Position numbers and translations under genes: made by a program
The notes under the pieces: model-generated
What the model was told of the DNA's origin: nothing
Database searches by the model: none
What the model saw: the letters and a program-made list of their open reading frames with translations, nothing else
Source of the DNA: CAZNEZ01 sp964572475
Lineage (GTDB): Bacteria; Bacillota; Clostridia; Lachnospirales; Lachnospiraceae
Direction: 5' to 3'
DNA length: 64,000 bases
Assembly (NCBI GenBank): GCA_964572475.1
Contig: CAZNEZ010000007.1
Location: 1 to 64,000 of the forward strand
Part shown: positions 18,044 through 27,185 of the stretch, piece after piece
Numbering within the stretch: position 1 is the stretch's first letter
How the letters are laid out: the number at the start of each line of letters is the position of its first letter

Positions 18044-20815
18044 ATGAATATAGTCAATAAAGTAACGCTGCAACATTTAAAGCAGAATAAAAAGAGAACA
18101 ATAGTTACAATAGTTGGAATAATTATTTCAGTAGCTATGATTACAGCAGTATCAACTATAGCATGCTCGTTTATAGATTTATTAAAACGAAGTGAGATTG
18201 CAGATAGTGGAAACTGGCATGTTTCGTATGATAACGTAACATCAGATAGTATTAATACAATATCCAGTGATGACAGAGTTGAAACATATAGTGTTGTTGC
18301 TGATGGAGGATTTACGGATTTTTCAATATCTGATAACCCTTATAAAAAATACATTGAGTTAAAGAAATGTTCTAAATCAACCTTTGACAATTTTTCATTT
18401 AAGCTTACGGATGGACGTTTGCCAGAAAATTCAGATGAGATAGTATTATCAAAACACATCAACGCTAATGGTGGAAAGTATAAGGTGGGAGACAAGATAA
18501 CGCTTACAGCTGGAAGCAGATATTATGTACCTACAGCAGGTGATAAAGTTGAACTGTCAATAAGTGATTATTATATACCTGAAGATGAAAGTGGTAAAGA
18601 AGTGCTTGAAACTAAGGGAGAGAGTAAGGAATATACCATAGTAGGTATTGTTGAAAGAAATGATATAGAGCCAAGATCCTCTGCGGGATTTTATGTATAT
18701 ACTCTTGATAGCACATTGAATTCAGAGGGCAATAATAAGATTTATTGTGTTTTATCAGATGTAAATTCAGATATATCAGATTATTGTACAGAACTGGCAA
18801 AAAAGGCAGGGCTTACTATAGAGTCAATAGAATATCATGATATGTTACTGGCTTATAGCGGTGCTTCAAGTGATATAGGATTTAATACAATGCTTGACAC
18901 AATTACAGTTATTTTGATTGCAATTATTATGTTAGGAGCAATTTCATTAATTTATAACTCATTTGCAATATCTATTTCTGAAAGAAGCAGATATCTTGGA
19001 ATGTTAGCCAGTGTTGGTGCAACTAAAGCACAAAAACGCAAGTCAGTATTCTTTGAAGGAATAATAGTCAGTATTATCAGCATTCCACTTGGAATTATTG
19101 CTGGTTTTGGAGGAATGTGGGTAACCTTTAAGATTATTAATCCATTGATTATAGATTCATTGGGAATTAGCGAAGGATTTATAGCTGTTATTGATAATAA
19201 ATATCTTATAATGGCAATAGTATTCTCGATTTTAACAATAGCTATTTCCACTTATATACCCGCAAAAAGAGCGTCTAAGATTACACCAATTGATGCAATC
19301 AGACAGACAACAGATATTAAGATCAAGTCAAAACATGTGAAAAACAGTAAATTAGTTTATAAAATATTTGGTTTCGAGGGAGATTTAGCACTTAAAAATC
19401 TTAAAAGGAATAAGAAAAGATACAGGGCAACAGTATTTTCATTAGCTATCAGTATGATATTATTCCTAAGTGTTTCGTCATTTTCATATTATTTTATGCA
19501 GTCATTTGAATTAGCAAGGCAGGATACTAATTATGACATTATTGTCAATGAATATAATAGTGACGAAGCATCTGATGAGTTATTATTTAGTGAACTGTCA
19601 AAGATAGATGAGATTACAGAATATAATACTATTTCTCAAATTAATTTCAGTATGTCTGCTGATGGAACATATGAGAGTGGAATAATCTCAGAGGATTATC
19701 TGGAGTGTATTAAGAAAGCTTATGAAAAAATAAATATGACAACAGAAGAAATCAATGATGTAATGAAAAATGACAATCCATCGGTAATGATAATTGGTAT
19801 ATCAAACACGTCATATGAGAAATATGCAAAGGATTCAGGAATAGATACTTCTGTGGAAGATAAGGATAGTTATAGTGGAATAGTAGTTAATAGAGCAAAG
19901 CTTAGAGCTGGTATGTCATTTACAGAGACGGATATTACAAACCTTAAAAAAGGAGATTTGCTTGAGCTTAATTATAACTATAATATAGGTATAGATAAGA
20001 ATACTGATATTAATACACCAAATACAGATAGTGATGGAGACAATACTACAGATAATAATATTGAAAAGTCTTACGAGATTAAACCTATTACTATTACTGG
20101 CGTTTCTAAAGAAGTACCACTTGGATTATCATATACATCAAATGCTTTTGAGCCAGTCTATATAGTAATCAATAAGGATACGATGAAAGCTGTTATAGAT
20201 GAAATGTCACAGCAAATAGCTAATGCCTATCAAGAGGCAGGCGTAAATAAGGATTCTTCTGAAAGATTAATGAATAGTGCATTTGTTGCGACAAGTGATG
20301 ACTGTGAAAAAGTTATGTCACAGATTAATGAGAAGATTGAAGAAATGGATAATTCAAATAACTATTACGCATACAGTATGGAGGAAATGGTAACTCAGAT
20401 GAGAAATATAGGAATAATGGCTGCTGTATTCGCTTATGGATTTATTGTTCTTATAACACTTATATGTGTTGCGAATATCCTTAATACTATATCAACAAGC
20501 ATCGGTCTTAGAAGAAGAGAATTTGCAATGTTAAGGTCTGTTGGAATGACACCAAAATCATTTAATAAGATGATAGTATTTGAAAGTTTATTCTATGGAA
20601 TTAAGTCAATTATAATAGGATTGCCACTTAGCTTCATATGCATGTATCTGATATATAAGTCCATTAGCCAGTCATTCTATACAGCATTTACGATACCTGT
20701 AATGAGTGTTGCTATAGCAATAGTTTTTATTTTTATAGTTGTTGGATGTGCTATGTTATACAGCGTTTCCAAGATTAAAAAAGAAAATCTAATAGATGGC
20801 TTAAAAAGTGAATAA
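18044..20815 (+). CDS. FtsX-type ABC permease, SalY/BceB-like
   Basis: This 923-residue protein has two FtsX halves. Each half has one N-terminal helix (about 20-43 and about 493-515), a large outside domain, and three C-terminal helices (about 320-430 and about 815-915). The conserved RSRYLGMLASVGATKAQ and RRREFAMLRSVGMTPKS coupling segments are the FtsX signatures. It should act with the adjacent ATPase as a mechanotransmitting exporter or resistance pump. A low-complexity DTNTPNTDSDGDN-type acidic stretch lies in the second outside domain. ATG 18044 follows GGAGGA at 18031-18036. Substrate unknown; BceB-like roles in peptide resistance are inference from context. Confidence 0.87.
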   Translation: MNIVNKVTLQHLKQNKKRTIVTIVGIIISVAMITAVSTIACSFIDLLKRSEIADSGNWHVSYDNVTSDSINTISSDDRVETYSVVADGGFTDFSISDNPYKKYIELKKCSKSTFDNFSFKLTDGRLPENSDEIVLSKHINANGGKYKVGDKITLTAGSRYYVPTAGDKVELSISDYYIPEDESGKEVLETKGESKEYTIVGIVERNDIEPRSSAGFYVYTLDSTLNSEGNNKIYCVLSDVNSDISDYCTELAKKAGLTIESIEYHDMLLAYSGASSDIGFNTMLDTITVILIAIIMLGAISLIYNSFAISISERSRYLGMLASVGATKAQKRKSVFFEGIIVSIISIPLGIIAGFGGMWVTFKIINPLIIDSLGISEGFIAVIDNKYLIMAIVFSILTIAISTYIPAKRASKITPIDAIRQTTDIKIKSKHVKNSKLVYKIFGFEGDLALKNLKRNKKRYRATVFSLAISMILFLSVSSFSYYFMQSFELARQDTNYDIIVNEYNSDEASDELLFSELSKIDEITEYNTISQINFSMSADGTYESGIISEDYLECIKKAYEKINMTTEEINDVMKNDNPSVMIIGISNTSYEKYAKDSGIDTSVEDKDSYSGIVVNRAKLRAGMSFTETDITNLKKGDLLELNYNYNIGIDKNTDINTPNTDSDGDNTTDNNIEKSYEIKPITITGVSKEVPLGLSYTSNAFEPVYIVINKDTMKAVIDEMSQQIANAYQEAGVNKDSSERLMNSAFVATSDDCEKVMSQINEKIEEMDNSNNYYAYSMEEMVTQMRNIGIMAAVFAYGFIVLITLICVANILNTISTSIGLRRREFAMLRSVGMTPKSFNKMIVFESLFYGIKSIIIGLPLSFICMYLIYKSISQSFYTAFTIPVMSVAIAIVFIFIVVGCAMLYSVSKIKKENLIDGLKSE

Positions 20816-20882
20816 TGAACAAATTATGGATTGATTAAAAATCTTCTATGAAGTATACTAAATATAACAGATGGAGGTTTTT

Positions 20883-22202
20883 ATGAAAGAAAATGTATTA
20901 CAGGTTGGCGATGGTACATTTCTTCGCAGCTTTATTGAATATCTGTTTGATCAACTGGAAGAAAAAGGATGTTTTACTGGGAAAATCATCGTAGCTCAAC
21001 CAGATAAAGAGGGTATAATTGAGACTCTTAACGAACAAGATGGGCAGTATTCATTATTCCTGCGTGGAAAAAGGAATGGAACCAAGATAAGTGAGAGACA
21101 TAGAATTACATGTATCTCGAGAGGAATTGACATTAATAAGGATTATTATAACTTTATTATGTGTGCTCATATAGAAGAATTAAGGTATATTATCTCTGAT
21201 GTAAAAGGTATCTGTTACAGAGAGAATGAACATATAGATGATATACCGCCGGAATCATATCCAGCTAAATTAACAGTTTTTCTATATGAGAGATATAAGT
21301 CAGGATTGTCAGGATTTGTATTCTTACCTTGTGAGAATGTGGATAATAACGCTGATTTACTTAAAAAGTGTGTACTGCGGTATGCAAAAAGCTGGAGACT
21401 TGAGCAAAAGTTTATTAATTGGATTGAAAAAGATAATATGTTCCTGAATACATTTGCAGACAGAATATGCATGGGATACCCCATAGATGAGGCAAAAAGT
21501 ATTAATGAATATTACTGCTTTGAAGATAAGCTTATTAATACTGCTGAACTTTATTATGAGTGGGCAGTAGAAGGCAATCTTGAAGCCGAACTTCCATTTA
21601 ATCAAGCTGAATGTAATGTGGTATGGACAGAGAGCATTGCCTATTATAGACATAGAAGAGATAGGATTTATAAAGCATCAGAGATGATTCTTGCACTTAT
21701 TTCTTTTGGACTTGGTATTCAGTCATATGAGAAAGGTATGCAGAATGAGCATATAAAGAAGATTCTTAATCAGTGTATTATTGAAGAAATAGTCCCTGTT
21801 TTAGGAGAAAATGAAAGAGATATAGAATATGTGAATTTAATGTTTGAAAGATTAGAAAATCCATTTTTTACACAAAGTGTATATGGCATCTTAGATAATG
21901 GATTAACGGACTTTAAGAATAGCATTATTTCATCTATTCTAGAATATAAGGAAATGTATGACCAATATCCTAAAGGTCTGTCATTTATAGTTGCTGCATT
22001 AATCTTTTACTATAAAAAGGGTAAAGCTGTTGATACAATAGAGAATATACAGGTGTTTAAGAAGAGGCAGCCAGTTTCGATTCTTAAGCATGAAGAAATA
22101 TGGGGAACAAATCTTATAGATATGCTCCCAATGGTTAAAGAAGATTTTGAATATTTATTAAAGAATGGTATGAAGGACACATGCAAGTGGCTAGAATTCT
22201 AA
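20883..22202 (+). CDS. Tagaturonate reductase/mannitol dehydrogenase family, catalytic motif lost
   Basis: The 439-residue protein aligns along its whole length with UxaB-type polyol dehydrogenases. It has the NAD-binding start VLQVGDGTFLRSF, then FLPCENVDNN, NTFADRI.GYP, IIEEIVPVL and RLENPF. Active members carry a K-x4-N-x2-H catalytic motif in the segment RKVRILNGAH. Here the matching segment reads RRDRIYKASE, so the Lys, Asn and His are all replaced (by Arg, Lys and Glu). It therefore probably lacks dehydrogenase activity or has changed chemistry. The start is ATG 20883 with GGAGG at 20873-20877. It converges on fabH with a 12-base overlap. Confidence 0.72.
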   Translation: MKENVLQVGDGTFLRSFIEYLFDQLEEKGCFTGKIIVAQPDKEGIIETLNEQDGQYSLFLRGKRNGTKISERHRITCISRGIDINKDYYNFIMCAHIEELRYIISDVKGICYRENEHIDDIPPESYPAKLTVFLYERYKSGLSGFVFLPCENVDNNADLLKKCVLRYAKSWRLEQKFINWIEKDNMFLNTFADRICMGYPIDEAKSINEYYCFEDKLINTAELYYEWAVEGNLEAELPFNQAECNVVWTESIAYYRHRRDRIYKASEMILALISFGLGIQSYEKGMQNEHIKKILNQCIIEEIVPVLGENERDIEYVNLMFERLENPFFTQSVYGILDNGLTDFKNSIISSILEYKEMYDQYPKGLSFIVAALIFYYKKGKAVDTIENIQVFKKRQPVSILKHEEIWGTNLIDMLPMVKEDFEYLLKNGMKDTCKWLEF

Positions 22203-23144
22203 AAGTGATGCTCCCCATGTCAGACCTCCGCCAAATCCAGAAAAGATAAGTTTATCACCTTCATTAAGCAGGCCATTTCTATTCAGTTCGTCAAGTAGTA
22301 TGGGAATGCTTGCTGCTGAAGTGTTGCCATAATGTTCAAGATTACATGGGAATTTACTTACATCTAGTTTAAGCCTTTTGGCAACCGAATTTATTATTCT
22401 GACATTTGCCTGGTGCAAAATGAAGTACTTGATTTCGTTAACATCTACGTTGACGATATCGAGTACTTTTTTTATGCATTCAGGTACTTTTGTTACTGCG
22501 AATTTAAATACTTCCTGACCATCCATCGCCATATAGTTGATTTTAGCATCGTTTGAAAAAAGATTATTAAGAGGCATTCCACCACCTGTCAGGACATCAC
22601 CCTTTGCACCATCAGAACCGGATATCTGGTAATAGTTATTAGAATGTTCGGAAGTTACTATAACAGCACCTGCACCATCTCCAAAGAGAACACAGGTTGA
22701 GCGGTCTTCCCAGTTAATAAGACGGGATAAAGTCTCTGCGCCTATAACAAGGGCTGTTTTATATATGCCAGAGTTGAGATATGCATATGCAGTATTTAGT
22801 GCAAAAATAAATCCTGAGCATGCGGCATTAAGATCAAAACATACGGCATTTGTTGCGCCAATCTCTTTTTGAACCTGACATGCACCATTAGGAAGGGAGG
22901 TATCTCCTGACATAGTGGCAAAAATAATGATATCAATATCCAAAACATTTATTCCAGACATTTCAATAGCTGACATAGATGCCTTAGAAGCCAGATACGA
23001 AGTGCTTTCTCCTTTGGAAATATATCTTTCGTGTATTCCAGTTCTTGAAGCAATCCATTCGTCATTAGTATCAACGACTTTAGCGAGGTCATCGTTTGTT
23101 ACTTTTGTAGCCGGTAAACAACTGCCTGTTCCTAGTATTTTCAT
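22191..23144 (-). CDS. fabH: 3-oxoacyl-[acyl-carrier-protein] synthase III
   Basis: The 317-residue enzyme starts fatty acid synthesis by condensing acetyl-CoA (or another primer) with malonyl-ACP. The catalytic Cys is C109 in AACSGF; the His is in FILHQAN and the Asn in HYGNTSAAS, so the Cys-His-Asn triad is complete. It sits 12 kb from the rest of the FASII genes on the opposite strand. Its promoter and operator are nevertheless almost identical to those of acpP, so it should be co-regulated with the cluster. The 3' end overlaps the convergent UxaB-like gene. Confidence 0.93.
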   Translation of the reverse strand: MKILGTGSCLPATKVTNDDLAKVVDTNDEWIASRTGIHERYISKGESTSYLASKASMSAIEMSGINVLDIDIIIFATMSGDTSLPNGACQVQKEIGATNAVCFDLNAACSGFIFALNTAYAYLNSGIYKTALVIGAETLSRLINWEDRSTCVLFGDGAGAVIVTSEHSNNYYQISGSDGAKGDVLTGGGMPLNNLFSNDAKINYMAMDGQEVFKFAVTKVPECIKKVLDIVNVDVNEIKYFILHQANVRIINSVAKRLKLDVSKFPCNLEHYGNTSAASIPILLDELNRNGLLNEGDKLIFSGFGGGLTWGASLLEF

Positions 23145-23186
23145 TGTTATATCCTATATTCATACATTGTGGGTGCATGACCTTTC

Positions 23187-23244
23187 ATTCGATATTAAAA
23201 TAATTTGATATTCAAAGTATATTATTATAGATTAAATTTGTCAA
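23187..23244 (-). promoter_or_regulatory. fabH promoter with FabT-like operator
   Basis: On the minus strand, TTGACA (23239-23244), a 17-bp spacer and TATACT (23216-23221) form the promoter. The palindrome TTTGAATATCAAA (23204-23216) begins on the last base of the -10. A degenerate second copy, TTTTAATATCGAA, follows 3 bp later (23188-23200). The arrangement matches the acpP promoter at 35031-35087 base for base in spacing. The palindrome fits the FabT box (TTTGAnTnTCAAA) known from lactic-acid bacteria. Confidence 0.8.
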
Positions 23245-23350
23245 GTATTTATAGTTGATTTTTGAGGAAAGATAGTATACAATACAGTGTCTTAAGCTAA
23301 TTACTCACAGGAAACATTAACTGTAAAGCACATTTGAAAGGTATATAAAA

Positions 23351-24724
23351 GTGAATACAAATATAGAGATTAAAAAGAAAACTGGAGATATGACGATTGG
23401 AAATCCGTTTATGACAATACTTAAATTTGCAATACCAATACTTATAGGTAATATTTTTCAACAGGTATATAGTATGGTAGATACTATTATAGTTGGAAGA
23501 TATTTAGGACCAGAGAAGATGGCAGCAGTAGGACTTACAGGCAATATAACATTCTTTATGTTTTCACTTGTTATAGGCTTGACTGGAGGTATAGCGGTTG
23601 TAGTTGGACAATATTATGGAGCTGGTGATAAAAAAGCAGTTACTAGAACTTATGCTACTTCAATATTTGCAGTATTGGGAGTTACAGTTGTAGTAACGGT
23701 CTTAGGTGTGCTTTTTGGAACACCTTTACTTAGAATTCTTCGTACACCATCAGATATTATTGAATATTCAGGAATTTACCTTAGAATCATATTTATAGGA
23801 ACATTTGCAACTGTTCTTTATAACTGGATGTCATCAGTTCTTAGAGCGCTTGGTGATTCGGTGACACCACTTATTTTCCTTGTTATTTCATCAGTACTGA
23901 ATATAGGATTAGATTTTGCATTTATTGTAGGAATAAAAATGGACGTGGCAGGAGCTGCATGGGCTACAGTTCTTTCACAGTTTATATCTGCCATTCTTTG
24001 TATAGCATGGGCGATGAAGAAGATGGATATTTTAAAGCTTAAAAAAGAAGATATAAAATGTGATAAATATCTTTTGAGAACAATGCTTTCAGTTGGATTA
24101 CCTGCTGGAATTCAAGCTTCATTTATAGCAGTATCGGTAATGCTTATGCAGGCAGCCATAAACGCATATGGTTCAATAGTAGTTGCCGGATATATTGGTG
24201 CGGCTAAGATAGAACAGCTTGTTATGCAGGTTGGATTTTCAATTGCAACTGCAACCGGTAACTTTACAGGTCAAAATATGGGAGCCGGCAAATACAAAAG
24301 AATTGAACAGGGACATAATGCTTCGGTAATTATGGTTGTAATATGCTGTATCATTATATCTCCGTTAATATATATTTTTGCAGATAAATTAATGTGGTTA
24401 TTTACTGATGATGGTGAAAATGCAGCAAGAGTTATTGAAATTGGTGCTGGTTATCTTAGAATAATGACATTTGCTCTTGTTACGGTAGGAATTCTTCAGG
24501 TATATCAAAATCTTTTAAGAAGTGCAGGAGATGTTTCGATGACTATGATAATGGGATTCTCAGAAGTTATATTCAGAGTTGCAACAGCATTTATTTTCTC
24601 AGCATTATTTGGATATATAGGTGTTTGGTGGGCAACTCCAATAACATGGGCGCTTGCAATGATAGTAGGAGTTATAAGGTATTTTACAGGTGGTTGGAAG
24701 TCAAAGGGTCTGATAAAGGCTTAG
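23351..24724 (+). CDS. MATE family efflux transporter
   Basis: The 457-residue protein has about twelve transmembrane helices in two MatE halves. Typical segments are PILIGNIFQQVYSMVDTIIVGRYLG near the N-terminus and GLPAGIQASFIAVSVMLMQ at the start of the second half. Such transporters export drugs or metabolites in exchange for Na+ or H+. The start is a GTG at 23351 with an AAAGGT upstream. It is divergent from fabH, so the shared 206-bp region also holds the FabT-like operator; whether it touches this gene is unclear. Confidence 0.88.
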   Translation: MNTNIEIKKKTGDMTIGNPFMTILKFAIPILIGNIFQQVYSMVDTIIVGRYLGPEKMAAVGLTGNITFFMFSLVIGLTGGIAVVVGQYYGAGDKKAVTRTYATSIFAVLGVTVVVTVLGVLFGTPLLRILRTPSDIIEYSGIYLRIIFIGTFATVLYNWMSSVLRALGDSVTPLIFLVISSVLNIGLDFAFIVGIKMDVAGAAWATVLSQFISAILCIAWAMKKMDILKLKKEDIKCDKYLLRTMLSVGLPAGIQASFIAVSVMLMQAAINAYGSIVVAGYIGAAKIEQLVMQVGFSIATATGNFTGQNMGAGKYKRIEQGHNASVIMVVICCIIISPLIYIFADKLMWLFTDDGENAARVIEIGAGYLRIMTFALVTVGILQVYQNLLRSAGDVSMTMIMGFSEVIFRVATAFIFSALFGYIGVWWATPITWALAMIVGVIRYFTGGWKSKGLIKA

Positions 24725-24798
24725 AGAATCCTTTGATTTTAAAAATAAATTCTAAAATATGACATTTGTAATCTTGTTATTTTATTGACAATAGTTTA

Positions 24799-24807
24799 TG
24801 CTATAAT
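24799..24807 (+). promoter_or_regulatory. Extended -10 promoter of the ABC-2 operon
   Basis: TGC-TATAAT at 24799-24807 is an extended -10. A TTGACA at 24785-24790 is only 11 bp away and so is not a standard partner. The ATG follows after AGGAGG. Confidence 0.5.
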
Positions 24808-24838
24808 TGTTTGAATATTATAACAGGAGGAATTAGGT

Positions 24839-25777
24839 ATGTCTTTAGAAGTTAAGAATTTAGTAAAGAAATACGGTGATAAAACCGTAGTTAACAATCT
24901 TAGTTTTAAGATGGATGAGCCAGGTGTATATGCGCTTTTAGGAACTAATGGTGCAGGAAAAACAACAACAATTAGAATATTATTGGGTATGCTGACTCAT
25001 GATGAGGGTGAGATACTTTGGAATGGTACCAAGTTAGAACCACTTAATGTTAATGTGGGATACCTTGCAGAAGAAAGAGGACTTTATCCAAAGTATACTT
25101 TAATGGATCAGCTGCTTTATTTTGCAAAGCTTAAAAAAGTTAATAAAGAAGAAGCTAAGAAGAGGATTAAGTACTGGGCTGAGAAGCTTGAAGTTGAAGA
25201 GTATCTTTATCAGGAAAAGCCTGCTAAAGGTAAGAAAGTAGCAAAACCTAAGATGGCAGACCAGCTGTCAAAAGGTAATCAGCAAAAGATTCAGCTTATG
25301 GCAGCACTTATATCTGATCCAGAGCTTATTGTTTTAGATGAACCTCTTAGTGGACTTGATCCTGTTAATTCTGATTTATTTAAGGATATTATCAAGGAAG
25401 AGATTGCTAAAGAAAAATATCTTATAATGTCAAGTCATCAGATGCCAACAATTGAAGAATTCTGTAAGGATATTACTATTCTCAACAGAGGAAATGCGGT
25501 TCTTCAAGGAGATCTTAATGAGATTAAGAAGGGCTATGGACGTGTTAATATGATGGTTAAATGCGAGAAAGATATTACACCATATATAGAGGCATTTAAT
25601 CTTAAAATCATTAATAGTACACCTGATGGTTATCAGATAAAAGTTACAGGTGAAGAGCAGGCAACAGCTTTTCTTACTAGATTGGTAGAAGAAAAAGTTC
25701 CTGTTATCAGATTTGAATTAAGAGAACCTTCACTTCACGAAATATTTGTAGAAAAGGTGGGCGCTAACAATGAATAA
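24839..25777 (+). CDS. ABC-2 type exporter ATPase (NatA-like)
   Basis: The 312-residue ATPase has Walker A GTNGAGKTT, signature LSKGNQQKIQ and Walker B LIVLDEPLSGLDP. A C-terminal regulatory extension typical of the NatA/YhaQ group follows from about residue 225. It starts at an ATG 24839 behind AGGAGGAATT. It overlaps the first permease gene by 8 bases, and two permease genes follow, so the complex is probably one ATPase dimer with a heterodimeric permease. NatAB-type systems export Na+ or antimicrobials; substrate here is unknown. Confidence 0.87.
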   Translation: MSLEVKNLVKKYGDKTVVNNLSFKMDEPGVYALLGTNGAGKTTTIRILLGMLTHDEGEILWNGTKLEPLNVNVGYLAEERGLYPKYTLMDQLLYFAKLKKVNKEEAKKRIKYWAEKLEVEEYLYQEKPAKGKKVAKPKMADQLSKGNQQKIQLMAALISDPELIVLDEPLSGLDPVNSDLFKDIIKEEIAKEKYLIMSSHQMPTIEEFCKDITILNRGNAVLQGDLNEIKKGYGRVNMMVKCEKDITPYIEAFNLKIINSTPDGYQIKVTGEEQATAFLTRLVEEKVPVIRFELREPSLHEIFVEKVGANNE

Positions 25778-27185
25778 AGGTAAAATTAATGGATGGCAGG
25801 ATGTCTTTAAATTTACCTATATTCAGTCAGTAAAGAGCAAATCAATGAAAGTGATAGAGATATTACTATTTACAATCGCTCTTTTATCCCTTCCCTTCAT
25901 TACATTGATTAGTGGCGATGGAAGCGATAAGGAAACTCAGGTTACATTTACAAAAGTATATGTAGCTGAAGAGAATATTGAGGTATTTGATAAATTAAAG
26001 GATATTCTTGCATCCGAAGAAAAATACGCAAACGTTGAATTTGTAAAGGATACAAGAAGTTATGATGATATTAAATCTGACTTAAAAGATGCTAAAGCTG
26101 ACAGCTCTGAGGCGGCAGTTTACATATCGTATTCAAAACCAACTGTTGATATGGATATCGATTCAAAGGTTGGCATTGCTATAACAGGTATATATGGCGA
26201 TAATACAGAGGTATCTAAAAGTGATATGACTGACATTGGTGAATATCTTGAAGTTAATGTCCTAAAGGCCTATTTACAGTCTCAGAATATAGATGAATCT
26301 AAGATTGAGCTTTATTCAGCAGAGGTCAATACGGATGTAACTATTCTTGATAATGCTGGAAATGTTGTAACAGAAGATGATACAGATTTAAATGGTGCAG
26401 AATATGGATTCTCATATGCGCTAGTAATGATTACTATTATGCTTATGGCATTCTCAGGTGGTGCAGTTGCTTCATCAATCGTTACAGAAAAGTCTACAAG
26501 AGTGGTTGAATATCTTCTAGTTGTAGTTAAACCAATGGCTATTATTGTTGGTAAAGTATTAGGTACACTCTTAGTTATATTGACTGAATTTGCAGTAGCA
26601 ATAGCAGGATTTGTGGCTTCCATTGTGCTTAATTCGGTAATGAATTCAAGTGATGGAATCGTAATTCCAGAGTTTATAAGCAACACATTTAATTCAGAAA
26701 TCTTTAAAGGAATAGTTCCACTTAATATTTTAATCGCCCTTCTTATATTTATTACAGGATTTATATTCTATGGACTTATTGCGGGCGTTGCAGGTGCAGC
26801 AGTCAGTAAGATGGAAGAAATGGCAGAGGGTGTTAAAATTTATAGCTTTATTATGATTATTGGTGCATATCTTGCTATGTTTCTTACAATATCACAGAGT
26901 TCAGGTGGAGATTGGGGAAGCGTAGACTATCTTGTTTACCTTTTACCGATTTCTTCAGTATTTATAATACCAGGATATCTGTTAATTGGACATATTAGTC
27001 TGGGAATAGCATTGCTGGCACTTTTGATTAATGTAATAAGTGTAGTTTTATTACTTTTATTTGTTTCAAAAGTATATGAACACATGATTATGTATAGAGG
27101 AACACCATTGAAGTTAAAAGATATTATTAACATATTTAAGACGAATAAGAATTCAAATGGAAAGGGAGTGAAGAATAATGACTAA
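25770..27185 (+). CDS. ABC-2 type permease (NatB-like), first subunit
   Basis: The 471-residue protein has one N-terminal helix (about 28-45), a large outside domain of about 170 residues, and five or six C-terminal helices from about 215 to 455. The TEKSTRVVEYLLVVVKPMAIIVGKVLG segment after the second helix is the hallmark of NatB/YhaP permeases. It overlaps the ATPase gene upstream by 8 bases and the second permease gene downstream by 8 bases, showing translational coupling. Confidence 0.85.
   Translation: MNKGKINGWQDVFKFTYIQSVKSKSMKVIEILLFTIALLSLPFITLISGDGSDKETQVTFTKVYVAEENIEVFDKLKDILASEEKYANVEFVKDTRSYDDIKSDLKDAKADSSEAAVYISYSKPTVDMDIDSKVGIAITGIYGDNTEVSKSDMTDIGEYLEVNVLKAYLQSQNIDESKIELYSAEVNTDVTILDNAGNVVTEDDTDLNGAEYGFSYALVMITIMLMAFSGGAVASSIVTEKSTRVVEYLLVVVKPMAIIVGKVLGTLLVILTEFAVAIAGFVASIVLNSVMNSSDGIVIPEFISNTFNSEIFKGIVPLNILIALLIFITGFIFYGLIAGVAGAAVSKMEEMAEGVKIYSFIMIIGAYLAMFLTISQSSGGDWGSVDYLVYLLPISSVFIIPGYLLIGHISLGIALLALLINVISVVLLLLFVSKVYEHMIMYRGTPLKLKDIINIFKTNKNSNGKGVKNND

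Noticed and set aside
24785..24807. TTGACA with TATAAT as a standard promoter for the ABC-2 operon.
   Set aside because: The spacer is only 11 bp, too short; the TGC before TATAAT makes an extended -10 more likely.
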